Positions 1 through 5,213 of a DNA stretch of 5,256 nt are shown piece after piece. Position numbers and translations under genes: made by a program. The stretch is taken from positions 1-5,256 of the forward strand of contig CALDWC010000097.1 in assembly GCA_937923945.1 (NCBI GenBank), written 5' to 3'. The notes beneath the pieces are model-generated. The model made no database searches and was not told where the DNA came from. It saw only the letters and a list, made by a program, of their open reading frames with translations. Each line of letters begins with the position of its first letter. Position 1 is the first letter of the stretch. Origin of the DNA: an uncultured Treponema sp. (GTDB lineage Bacteria > Spirochaetota > Spirochaetia > Treponematales > Treponemataceae).

Positions 1-849
1 CGTAATATTCCGTAAATCGAGTTTGTTCAACTGCTTTTTCACCTCGGCAAGCGTTTTCTTTCTGTTAAAATTTTCCAAATCGGTTACCTTTGCATGGGCG
101 GTACCGATAAAATCATACACATCGCCGGTGTTTAATATTAACCGGATGCTGAAACTTTCATCGTAATCAACTAAATTACCGACGCTGCTGTCCCAGTACA
201 AATTTTGCTTTGACGTTCCCATCGTAGTAACCGGAAAGACCGCCGCCTGTTTTTTACTTTTTAAAATAAGTTCCGACGGAAGGTCATACATCAGTTGGTA
301 TTCCGCCGTAATAAGGTGCAAAATCCGCCCGTCTTTTTTAACCTCACCCACATACCGATACATTACGGTAAACGGGACGATAAACGGTTCTGGTAAACCG
401 AACGTTTCGGTAAAATCGTGCGCTTCATGACCTTCACCCGTCCAAGTATCCCCTACTTGAACATCGTGCGCGGGAAACACCGGAACATTGCGGACAACCG
501 GCATAAAATACGTTTTTCCGATTTGGTACTCACCGCGGCTGTTACGCCTGAAAATACTCGGGTACTGTTTAGACCAAGCGAACCGCACATCATGTGCATG
601 TTTTTCGCTCGTCATAAATGTGCAGGTAAAAAGCGCCGAAGATTCCGGGTCGGTTTGTACATCGGAAACATCAACGGTGATGCGGTTCGAAATTTCCGCT
701 GTGTGGGAAAAATCCATATTGATATACACATCCTCGGTAACAAAAGAGTTAATGCGGTATTTTTCACCGTTTTCAAATAAAAACTTAAATGTTTCCGCCG
801 CAAGAAATTGCGCCGCACATACACACAAGAGAAAAAAAACTTTCCGCAT
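1..849 (-). CDS. Exported protein, N-terminal part of a probable OmpA-family envelope protein (3' end outside window)
   Basis: Reading the minus strand from the ATG at 849-847 gives 283 codons without a stop, running off the window at position 1. The product opens with a signal peptide (MRKVFFLL, hydrophobic core, then FLAA before E19), so it should be exported; cleavage by signal peptidase I after A18 is likely, and I see no proper lipobox. The mature part is beta-rich and polar, with a notable stretch PVVRNVPVFP (117-126) followed by VGDTW (132-136), a pattern I recall from the N-terminal region of treponemal OmpA-like proteins. The last visible segment (about 265-283, LAEVKKQLNKLDLRNIT) looks like the entry into a peptidoglycan-binding OmpA domain, which would lie outside the window; that domain is therefore an inference. 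The Shine-Dalgarno is weak (GGGG about 8 bases before ATG). Export is well supported; the family name is from memory only. Confidence 0.8.
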   Translation of the reverse strand, partial: MRKVFFLLCVCAAQFLAAETFKFLFENGEKYRINSFVTEDVYINMDFSHTAEISNRITVDVSDVQTDPESSALFTCTFMTSEKHAHDVRFAWSKQYPSIFRRNSRGEYQIGKTYFMPVVRNVPVFPAHDVQVGDTWTGEGHEAHDFTETFGLPEPFIVPFTVMYRYVGEVKKDGRILHLITAEYQLMYDLPSELILKSKKQAAVFPVTTMGTSKQNLYWDSSVGNLVDYDESFSIRLILNTGDVYDFIGTAHAKVTDLENFNRKKTLAEVKKQLNKLDLRNIT

Positions 850-867
850 AACAAACCCCGTATCGAT

Positions 868-896
868 AAAATAGCCGAAAAAACGAAAAGTTGCAA
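868..896 (-). promoter_or_regulatory. Candidate sigma70-type promoter of the minus-strand exported protein gene
   Basis: On the minus strand a -35 box TTGCAA (896-891) is separated by exactly 17 bases from a -10 box TATTTT (873-868), 18 bases before the start codon at 849. Both boxes match the consensus at four of six positions or better and the spacing is ideal. The implied 5' leader would be very short, about 10-12 bases, which just fits the weak GGGG ribosome site. The prediction rests on consensus match only. Confidence 0.45.
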
Positions 897-983
897 GTAT
901 TTTATGCAAATCAAATTTTAAATAAAAACTTACTGCGAGTCGTCTTGTTTATTTTTTTATTTTTAATATGCTTATTTAATAGA

Positions 984-1137
984 CGTTTAACATCGCCGCT
1001 AAAATAGCGCGGCTTGTTAAACGGTCGACTTTTGCTACCGCAAAAGATCGCATTTTTAGAATGCACGTTTTCACTTCGTTGCGAACGTGCGAAAAATCAT
1101 CGCCTTCGCAAATTGACATTTGCTCACTTGATGATTT
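984..1137. repeat. Array of consecutive stem-loops in the divergent intergenic region
   Basis: There is no gene between 850 and 1219 except a possible mini-ORF; instead the DNA is packed with inverted repeats. In order: CGTTTAACA (984-992) pairs perfectly with TGTTAAACG (1015-1023), with an inner stem GCC/GCTA (995-1001) to TAGC/GGC (1005-1013) around an AAA loop; CTTTTGC (1029-1035) pairs with GCAAAAG (1040-1046), loop TACC; GCATT (1050-1054) pairs with AATGC (1060-1064); GCACGTT (1063-1069) pairs with AACGTGC (1084-1090); AAATCATC (1094-1101) pairs with GATGATTT (1130-1137), enclosing GCAAAT (1108-1113) to ATTTGC (1118-1123). Stems three and four share two bases, so they would exclude each other. 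No hairpin is followed by a U-run on either strand, so these are not ordinary terminators. It may be a dispersed structured repeat or a structured leader RNA of the downstream plus-strand gene; the symmetry does not give a strand. Confidence 0.7.
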
Positions 1138-1155
1138 CATAGGGAGGTTTATGAT
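1128..1155 (+). promoter_or_regulatory. Candidate promoter of the split barrel-protein gene
   Basis: A -35-like TTGATG (1128-1133) lies 16 bases before TATGAT (1150-1155), which matches the -10 consensus at five of six positions. Transcription would start near 1162, about 58 bases before the ATG at 1220. The -10 box overlaps the ATGATG of the mini-ORF at 1151, so if this promoter is the real one, the mini-ORF and its Shine-Dalgarno would not be transcribed from it. A perfect TTGACA at 1113-1118 also exists, but I find no good -10 box 16-18 bases after it. Confidence 0.4.
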
Positions 1156-1195
1156 GAACAGTTTTTTCCGATTAAACCTCTGGAAAAACTGTTAA
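1141..1195 (+). promoter_or_regulatory. Strong ribosome site, 14-codon mini-ORF and overlapping hairpin
   Basis: AGGGAGG (1141-1147) is the best Shine-Dalgarno in the window and is followed by two in-frame ATGs (1151, 1154; the second is at the better spacing). The reading frame gives MMNSFFRLNLWKNC and stops at TAA 1193-1195, 24 bases before the next gene. Almost the whole mini-ORF lies in a stem: AACAGTTTTTTCC (1157-1169) pairs with GGAAAAACTGTT (1182-1193), with a single extra T. In addition GAGGTTTA (1144-1151), covering the ribosome site and first A of the ATG, is exactly complementary to TAAACCTC (1173-1180) in the loop of that stem. The two pairings together have the order of an H-type pseudoknot, or they may compete. 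It could be a leader peptide or attenuator, or just a fragment of a repeat; function is not shown. Confidence 0.35.
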
Positions 1196-1219
1196 TTTGT
1201 AAAAAAATGAGGAAGGTAT

Positions 1220-1693
1220 ATGAAACGAATTATTTTTTGTCTTTTTTTTGCTAGTCTCGGTCTGATATCGCTTTTTGCCTTTGAAGTTACCGTAACCGGA
1301 CCTGATGCCGAAGTTTCTACTGAAATTAAAAACGAAGTCGAGGATTTCACAAACAGAATCAATAATGAAGAACTCAATGCATTTAATACGTGGCTTGCAA
1401 ATACAACCGCAACGGCATCGCGAGGAATCGGCTGGGATTATGCAAATACCGGTTTTAAGTATTTTACACTCGGCGTTTCCGTTTCAGCCGGTGTGTCACC
1501 CGCTCAAAATATTAAAAAACTTAAAGCGCTCCTTTCAGCGGCTAATGAAAACGATAATGAAATCAACCTTCTTGCCCCGAGTGTGCTTTCCGGTGTGTAT
1601 CTCGGTTTGGATATGCACTATGTTCCCGTGCCGTACTCAAGGATTTTAAGTTTTATACAAACTTTTTTTATATGGACTATGCAAAATTATTAA
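1220..1693 (+). CDS. 5' reading frame of the split barrel gene (signal peptide and N-terminal half)
   Basis: This frame codes for 157 residues from the ATG at 1220, which has a good ribosome site (GAGGAAGG, 1209-1216, with the GAGG core about 7 bases away). Residues 1-20 are a signal peptide (MKRIIFCLFFASLGLISLFA), with probable cleavage before FEVTVTG. Residues 21 to about 70 look helical and acidic (EIKNEVEDFTNRINNEE), and 70-139 contain barrel-like strands (FKYFTLGVSVSAGVS, then SGVYLGLDMHYVPVPY). The last 18 residues (from S140, SRILSFIQ...) change character abruptly, which fits translation out of frame after the lesion. An annotator could call this a separate hypothetical protein; I regard it as a truncated product. 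Confidence 0.6.
   Translation: MKRIIFCLFFASLGLISLFAFEVTVTGPDAEVSTEIKNEVEDFTNRINNEELNAFNTWLANTTATASRGIGWDYANTGFKYFTLGVSVSAGVSPAQNIKKLKALLSAANENDNEINLLAPSVLSGVYLGLDMHYVPVPYSRILSFIQTFFIWTMQNY
1634..1671 (+). other. Frameshift site with a phased T7 slippery run
   Basis: Two places could join the halves. At TAC|TCAAG (1634-1641) one missing base, most simply a C, would restore TAC CTC AAG and the natural text PYLKDFKFY. Further on, the T7 run at 1663-1669 sits as U_UUU_UUU relative to the 5' frame (ACT TTT TTT), the exact phase for a -1 slip, giving QTFFYMDYAK. The first reading keeps more barrel-like sequence and I prefer it; the second is needed only if the locus is intact and recoded. Confidence 0.55.
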
Positions 1694-2247
1694 ATAAAAG
1701 TTTATCTGAACGTGCAGTTGACAAAGCGGCGGTGACATCGTTCGGTATTCACTTTGTTTACCCTGTTGTAAAACCGGTGACGTTTGTTTCCAAACATTTG
1801 TTTTATTGGGGCGGTGTGTTAGTGAGCGGCGGTTTGGATTATGTTGCAAATGACATACGCGTAAACATGCAAAAAGAGCTTACCAATAACGGCAATTCCG
1901 ACCGGTTTTTTATAAAAGCTCGGATGGACAGTAAAATTTTTACACTTCCGATTGAAGTTTCCACCAACGTTCGCTTAATTCACGTGCTGTCCTTATTTGC
2001 AGGATTGGGTACCGATTTTAATTTCGGAAAAGCGTACCTTGATATGCGCGGAACAATTCAAGATAACGGTGATACATACGATGTCACAATTGACCTTGGC
2101 AAAAAAGGGCGACCGCATTTTATGAGCGTACGGGCTTTCACAGGGTGCGAAATAAACATTGCTGTGTTCCATATTCTTGCAAAAGCAGAATACAGTATCG
2201 CTTCAAAAACACTTGCCGCGCAAGTCGGCACGAGTATATCGTATTAA
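1672..2247 (+). CDS. 3' reading frame of the split barrel gene (C-terminal half)
   Basis: This 191-residue frame overlaps the 5' frame by 22 bases. Its ATG at 1672 is preceded by ACTTTTTTTAT, with no ribosome site, and has no signal peptide, so it is unlikely to be a gene start. The frame is open well upstream of this ATG (back to about 1516), and its sensible protein text begins near L at 1636 (LKDFKFYTNFFY). The body contains typical barrel strands, such as RFFIKARMDSKIFTLPIEVS, SLFAGLGTDFNFG and a final AAQVGTSISY ending in an aromatic residue, as expected for insertion by the Bam machinery. It is the C-terminal part of the 1220 gene rather than an independent protein. Confidence 0.6.
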   Translation: MDYAKLLNKSLSERAVDKAAVTSFGIHFVYPVVKPVTFVSKHLFYWGGVLVSGGLDYVANDIRVNMQKELTNNGNSDRFFIKARMDSKIFTLPIEVSTNVRLIHVLSLFAGLGTDFNFGKAYLDMRGTIQDNGDTYDVTIDLGKKGRPHFMSVRAFTGCEINIAVFHILAKAEYSIASKTLAAQVGTSISY

Positions 2248-2265
2248 TGCGGATACAACGCATTA
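2245..2265 (+). other. Hairpin overlapping the stop codon of the barrel gene
   Basis: TAATGCG (2245-2251), which begins with the TAA stop, is perfectly complementary to CGCATTA (2259-2265) around a 7-base loop GATACAA. It lacks a following U-run on the plus strand, so it is a poor intrinsic terminator, though it could protect the 3' end of the message. It abuts the inverted-repeat element that starts at 2265. Confidence 0.4.
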
Positions 2266-2345
2266 GGCAACACTGATTAAAGGTTTGACGCCGTTTAATA
2301 GCGTTTAGAGATGCCCTCAATTCTCGATTGAATTAATCAGTGCCT
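2265..2345. repeat. 81-base inverted-repeat (MITE/REP-like) element between convergent genes
   Basis: The left end CACTGATTAA (2271-2280) is exactly complementary to TTAATCAGTG (2333-2342). The symmetry extends outward as AGG (2265-2267) to CCT (2343-2345) across a 3-base bulge on the left arm. The left 38 bases (2265-2302) recur at 5153-5190 with 34 of 38 identical positions, so this is a dispersed repeat in the genome. Inside it is a small stem TCAAT (2317-2321) to ATTGA (2327-2331). Read on the minus strand, it translates to KRRQTFNQ in one frame, a known cause of spurious small ORFs in repeats of this kind (recollection). It fills the 129-base gap between the ends of the barrel gene and murE, and may help separate the two convergent transcripts. 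I see no target-site duplication. Confidence 0.65.
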
Positions 2346-2376
2346 CCATTACGGTAAAACAGAAGTCTACAATCGC

Positions 2377-3978
2377 TCAATTTTGCATTTCGCGCAGAGC
2401 TATTCTGGCTTCTGTTTCTTCGTCATAGGGCATCACACAGTCGCGGAAAATAATGCTGTTTTCGTGTCCTTTGCCTAAAAGCAAAACCGTGTCTCCCGCT
2501 TCGCAAAGTGAAAATGCTTTGCGGATTGCCGCTTTCCGGTCAGGAATAATAAATAAATTTTTGCCTTTGCGTTTTCCCTGAACGCCGGCTGCAATCATAT
2601 TCAAAAGCTCGTATGAATCTTCACCGCGCGGGTCTTCGTCCGCAAGAATAATAATATCGCAGTACTTTGATGCAACGCGTCCCTGTTCGGGGCGTTTTGC
2701 CGTATCGCGCTCGCCGCCGGAGCCGAAAAGTGCGATGAGTTTTTTACCGTCACGATGAACCGTTTCCGAAATGGACGGCATAATCGTTTCAAACGATGAA
2801 GGCGTGTGCGCATAATCGATGAGAACCGTAAAATTTTGTCCCTCATCAACGCTGAACATGCGTCCCGTAATCGGTTTGAGCGCCGGTAAAGCAGCGGCGA
2901 CTTTTTCCAAAGGCGTCCCCGTCAGCTGCGAAACGGTTATCATACTCGCAAGCACATTTTTTACATTAAAAGCTCCCGCAAGCGGAATCCGCACGTCCGA
3001 TGCATTCGTTTCATGCAGGACACCGTCCGTTCCCCGCTCAAAAACGTGCACGCGGCACGTGATTGCCGTTCCGCTTTCGCGGATATTCGTTGCCAGCAAA
3101 AACGACGTAAGATATTGCGTGACGGGGCTTGATACAACGGTAGCGTCGGTTGAAAATCCGAAAACCGTTTTTTTCGTCGCCTGACAAAAATACGGAGCGG
3201 AAGGATCATCCATATTCACCACGCCGAAACTCGGAAAAAAAGTTCCGTTTTTTTTGTGATCGTGTTCGTCCAGCTTTCGGAACAAATTCGCTTTATCGCT
3301 CCGATAACGCTCAAACGTTTTATGAAACTCGAGATGCTCTTCGGTTACATTCATAAAAACTCCCGCGTCAAATGCAACATCCGCAAGGCGGGCGGTCAAC
3401 GCTGAAAGTCCGTGCGACGAGGATTCCACAACGGCATAGCGGCAGCCGTTTTTCAGCATTGCAGCGAGTCGCTCCTGTACGGTTGTACTTTCCGGAGTTG
3501 TTTGATGTTCGGGGTTTTTTTGTTCTTCGCTCCGGTTACCGTACGAATAGCTCACCGTTGAAAAATACCCCGTCTTATAGTGAAGTTCGTTCAAAAGCTG
3601 CCAAATAAACGAAACCGTGCTGCTTTTTCCCTCGGTACCGGTTACTCCGATGATTCCCAACTTCGTTGAAGGATATTCATAAAGTGCAGCAGCAATATGG
3701 GACATCGCAAGACGGGCGTTTTCAACTTTGGCGTAGCAAATGCCTTCGATAAATTCAGGCGCGGTGTGTTCATACACCACTGCGGCAGCTCCGTTTTTAA
3801 TTGCGGCGGAAATGTATTTTTCGCCGTTGGTGTGCAAGCCGGAAAGAGCGCAAAAGACCGCACCGGGGCATACTTTTCGGGAATCGTATTCAACACGGCG
3901 GACTTTGACATCCTGTCCGTGCGTTTCAATAACCGCAACCTGCTTTAAAAGCGCAAAAAAAGATTTCTCTGTTTCCAT
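2377..3978 (-). CDS. murE: UDP-N-acetylmuramoyl-tripeptide synthetase (MurE ligase)
   Basis: This cytoplasmic ATP-dependent ligase adds the third residue, a diamino acid, to UDP-MurNAc-L-Ala-D-Glu in peptidoglycan synthesis. At 533 residues it is longer than the usual 480-500. All Mur-ligase landmarks are present in order: N-terminal UDP-binding domain with DSRKV (32-36) and FCALSGLHTNG; P-loop GTEGKSS (114-120); TTPES (160-164); ESSSHG (185-190); NVTEEHLEFH (210-219); the lysine expected to be carbamylated, K229 in SDKANLF; GAFNVKN (335-341); TGRMF; DYAHTP (388-393); FGSGGERD with KRP (418-430); and GKGHE (502-506). The substrate-selecting loop is DEDPRGED (447-454) rather than the DNPR typical of diaminopimelate enzymes. 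Classical analyses found ornithine in treponemal peptidoglycan, so the amino acid is left open. The ATG at 3978 has GGGGAG about 7 bases upstream and lies 28 bases after the xth stop. Confidence 0.95.
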   Translation of the reverse strand: METEKSFFALLKQVAVIETHGQDVKVRRVEYDSRKVCPGAVFCALSGLHTNGEKYISAAIKNGAAAVVYEHTAPEFIEGICYAKVENARLAMSHIAAALYEYPSTKLGIIGVTGTEGKSSTVSFIWQLLNELHYKTGYFSTVSYSYGNRSEEQKNPEHQTTPESTTVQERLAAMLKNGCRYAVVESSSHGLSALTARLADVAFDAGVFMNVTEEHLEFHKTFERYRSDKANLFRKLDEHDHKKNGTFFPSFGVVNMDDPSAPYFCQATKKTVFGFSTDATVVSSPVTQYLTSFLLATNIRESGTAITCRVHVFERGTDGVLHETNASDVRIPLAGAFNVKNVLASMITVSQLTGTPLEKVAAALPALKPITGRMFSVDEGQNFTVLIDYAHTPSSFETIMPSISETVHRDGKKLIALFGSGGERDTAKRPEQGRVASKYCDIIILADEDPRGEDSYELLNMIAAGVQGKRKGKNLFIIPDRKAAIRKAFSLCEAGDTVLLLGKGHENSIIFRDCVMPYDEETEARIALREMQN

Positions 3979-4006
3979 AACGTCACTCCCCGTTATTTTC
4001 TTGCGG

Positions 4007-4774
4007 TCAGCACTCCAGTTCCAGTTTTACCGGACAATGATCGGAGCCGAACACCGAGTCTAAAATGGATGCGGACTTTACCCGCTCGTCCAACGCTTTA
4101 TTGACACACGTGTAATCGATGCGCCAGCCGATATTTTTTTCGCGGGCACGAAAGCGGTAACTCCACCAGCTGTACTTTCCGCCCTCCGAGCAAAATTTTC
4201 GAAAGCAATCAATGTAGCCGTTTTCCAAAAACTTGGTCATAAATGCCCGCTCTTCGGGAAGATAGCCCGGATTTTTTTCATTTGCTTTCGGGTTTGCCAA
4301 ATCAATCGGAGTATGCGCGATATTGTAATCACCGCACAGCACAATGTGCTGTCCCGACGCGACTTTTGCATTGCAGTAGTCAAGCATCGCTTCGCAAAAA
4401 GCGAGTTTATAATCAAGTCGTGCACCCGCTTCCTGTGAGTTGGGAAAATACGCCGAAATAACGTGGAGATCGTCGAAACGTGCGGTGAGAACGCGTCCCT
4501 CGTCGTCAAATTCGGGCAACCCGAAGTTGGTAACCTCGTCCGGCTCTTTTTTTGAAAAAAGAGCAACCCCCGAATAACCGGGACGTTTTGCCGAACTAAA
4601 ATAAGTACGGTAGCCTTCGGGCGAGCGAAGCTGCTCAGAAAGCTGTTCGGGACGCGCTTTCGTTTCCTGTACACATAGAATATCGGGATTTTCGCTTTGC
4701 AGCCAATCTAAAAAGCCTTTTTTTTCTACCGCCCGAATACCGTTTACATTCCAAGAAATAATCGAATGAGTCAC
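4007..4774 (-). CDS. xth: Exodeoxyribonuclease III / AP endonuclease (ExoIII-APE1 family)
   Basis: A Mg-dependent nuclease of base-excision repair that cuts DNA 5' of abasic sites and trims 3' blocked ends. The 255-residue length is normal for the family, and the whole catalytic set is visible: SWNVNGIRA (7-15, Asn11), CVQETKA with metal ligand Glu37, SAYFPN with Tyr109, CGDYN with Asp149 and Asn151, the WWSYR region (203-207), WRIDY (217-221) and the terminal GSDHCPV with Asp245 and His246. The start is a GTG (4774-4772), chosen because the family begins almost directly with the IISWNVNG strand. No good Shine-Dalgarno precedes it; the start lies only 5 bases after the stop of the upstream lipoprotein gene, so translation is probably coupled. 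It is cotranscribed with murE downstream. Function is very secure; the exact start slightly less so. The family name exoA would serve equally well. Confidence 0.95.
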   Translation of the reverse strand: MTHSIISWNVNGIRAVEKKGFLDWLQSENPDILCVQETKARPEQLSEQLRSPEGYRTYFSSAKRPGYSGVALFSKKEPDEVTNFGLPEFDDEGRVLTARFDDLHVISAYFPNSQEAGARLDYKLAFCEAMLDYCNAKVASGQHIVLCGDYNIAHTPIDLANPKANEKNPGYLPEERAFMTKFLENGYIDCFRKFCSEGGKYSWWSYRFRAREKNIGWRIDYTCVNKALDERVKSASILDSVFGSDHCPVKLELEC

Positions 4775-4779
4775 TTGGG

Positions 4780-5118
4780 TTACAATCCTAAATCTTCAAA
4801 AGTTGTTTTGAGTTTTTCGGTAATTACTTCAAAACGCTTTTTTTGTTTTTCGCTAAACTCGGATTCATCGAACTCTTTCAGCTGCTCGGTAATTTCACTC
4901 ATTTTACTCGAAATACTGAGAAGCTCACCGAAATGTTCCATCGTGAGTTCATCCTCCGATACATCTTTCACTTTGGTAATAAAATCTTTTGATTCATTCA
5001 TCACCGCTTCGTATTTTTCTAAAAGATCATCAATTTTAATTTGCGCTTCCGTTTTCTTTTCACACGCAACCAAAAAAAGACAGAGCAAAGCGGTCGTTCC
5101 CATCAGTATTTTTTTCAT
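4780..5118 (-). CDS. Small acidic lipoprotein of unknown function
   Basis: This 112-residue protein has a typical lipoprotein signal peptide: MKK, hydrophobic core ILMGTTALLCLF, then lipobox LVAC with the lipidated Cys19. The remainder (20-112) is highly charged and predicted helical, possibly coiled-coil, with segments such as KIDDLLEKYEAVMNESKDF and EQLKEFDESEFSEKQKKRF; it has no further cysteine or motif I recognise. It should be anchored in the inner or outer membrane, facing the periplasm. The frame is open back to 5247 but the upstream part translates the leader repeat, so I place the start at the ATG 5118-5116, supported by AGGAG six bases upstream and the signal peptide that follows. 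It is the first gene of the probable lipoprotein-xth-murE operon. I cannot assign a role; the neighbours suggest no clear one. Confidence 0.85.
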   Translation of the reverse strand: MKKILMGTTALLCLFLVACEKKTEAQIKIDDLLEKYEAVMNESKDFITKVKDVSEDELTMEHFGELLSISSKMSEITEQLKEFDESEFSEKQKKRFEVITEKLKTTFEDLGL

Positions 5119-5124
5119 AGCATA

Positions 5125-5129
5125 CTCCT
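5125..5129 (-). promoter_or_regulatory. Ribosome binding site that fixes the lipoprotein start
   Basis: On the minus strand AAGGAG ends six bases before the ATG at 5118, an ideal spacing. It is the main reason to reject the longer in-frame extension from a TTG at 5247, which would run through repeat sequence and place the signal peptide internally. Confidence 0.7.
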
Positions 5130-5152
5130 TATCGGCGTTTTTTTGTTCTTTA

Positions 5153-5190
5153 AGGAAACGCTGATTAAAGGCTTGACGCCGTTTAACAGC
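5153..5190. repeat. Second copy of the dispersed intergenic repeat
   Basis: This 38-base block matches 2265-2302 in the same orientation at 34 of 38 positions; the core GATTAAAGG and TTGACGCCGTTTAA are identical. In this copy no matching right-hand TTAATCAG arm is present within the window, so it is a partial or different member. It lies in the leader of the minus-strand operon and translates on that strand as KRRQAFNQ, explaining the spurious N-terminal extension of the lipoprotein frame. Confidence 0.65.
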
Positions 5191-5192
5191 AA
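5164..5192 (-). promoter_or_regulatory. Candidate promoter of the lipoprotein-xth-murE operon, inside the repeat
   Basis: On the minus strand TTGCTG (5192-5187) and TTTAAT (5169-5164) are separated by exactly 17 bases; the -10 box matches the consensus at five of six positions, while the -35 matches mainly in TTG. The transcript would start near 5157, giving a leader of about 40 bases with a good ribosome site. The -10 box is part of the repeat core and is also present in the 2265-2302 copy, but that copy lacks the -35. Consensus match only. Confidence 0.35.
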
Positions 5193-5213
5193 CTTTGCAT
5201 CGCAAAGTTTTTT
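5191..5213 (+). terminator. Terminator-like hairpin with T-run, plus-strand orientation
   Basis: AACTTTGC (5191-5198) pairs perfectly with GCAAAGTT (5202-5209) around a 3-base loop ATC, and six Ts run through 5208-5213. This has the form of an intrinsic terminator for plus-strand transcription, but no plus-strand gene ends nearby in the window, and the stem is AT-rich. A second GCAAAGT (5220-5226) could compete for the left arm. It may be part of the repeat, or may stop transcription toward the region beyond the window. Confidence 0.35.

Larger units (their letters stand above)
1220..2247 (+). pseudogene. Exported probable outer-membrane beta-barrel protein, broken by a one-base frameshift
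   Basis: Two overlapping reading frames (1220-1693 and 1672-2247) read as the two halves of one protein. The first begins with a signal peptide and the second has no start signal of its own but ends in a typical barrel-like C-terminus. Adding one base between 1636 and 1637 turns the frame 1 text VPVPY directly into LKDFKFYTNFFYMDYAK, giving a continuous product of 342 residues. The composition (alternating polar and hydrophobic strands, many aromatics and glycines, final residue Tyr) suits a small outer-membrane beta-barrel; it reminds me of treponemal surface-barrel proteins, but I cannot name a family with confidence. The gene is followed by a convergent neighbour and appears monocistronic. 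It may be a true pseudogene, a sequencing error, or a gene expressed by slippage on the T7 run at 1663-1669. Confidence 0.75.

Noticed and set aside
418..874. Two plus-strand frames of about 120-128 residues
   Set aside because: Antisense shadows of the minus-strand exported protein; no ribosome site or domain.
612..914. Minus-strand 100-residue frame starting at 914
   Set aside because: It overlaps the exported-protein gene in another frame and has arginine-rich out-of-frame composition; the frame from 849 has a signal peptide and coherent protein text.
1113..1118. Perfect TTGACA as a -35 box
   Set aside because: No acceptable -10 box lies 16-18 bases downstream (TTCATA is the best), and the hexamer is the loop and arm of a hairpin.
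984..1137. CRISPR array or tRNA cluster as explanation for the repeated hairpins
   Set aside because: The stems differ from one another in sequence, with no regular repeat-spacer period, and no cloverleaf or CCA-type end can be drawn.
2138..2320. 60-residue minus-strand frame across the end of the barrel gene
   Set aside because: It reads antisense through the barrel gene and the inverted repeat (KRRQTFNQ text) and has no independent support.
2819..4063. Several plus-strand frames opposite murE and xth
   Set aside because: Antisense shadows of two securely identified genes with full motif sets.
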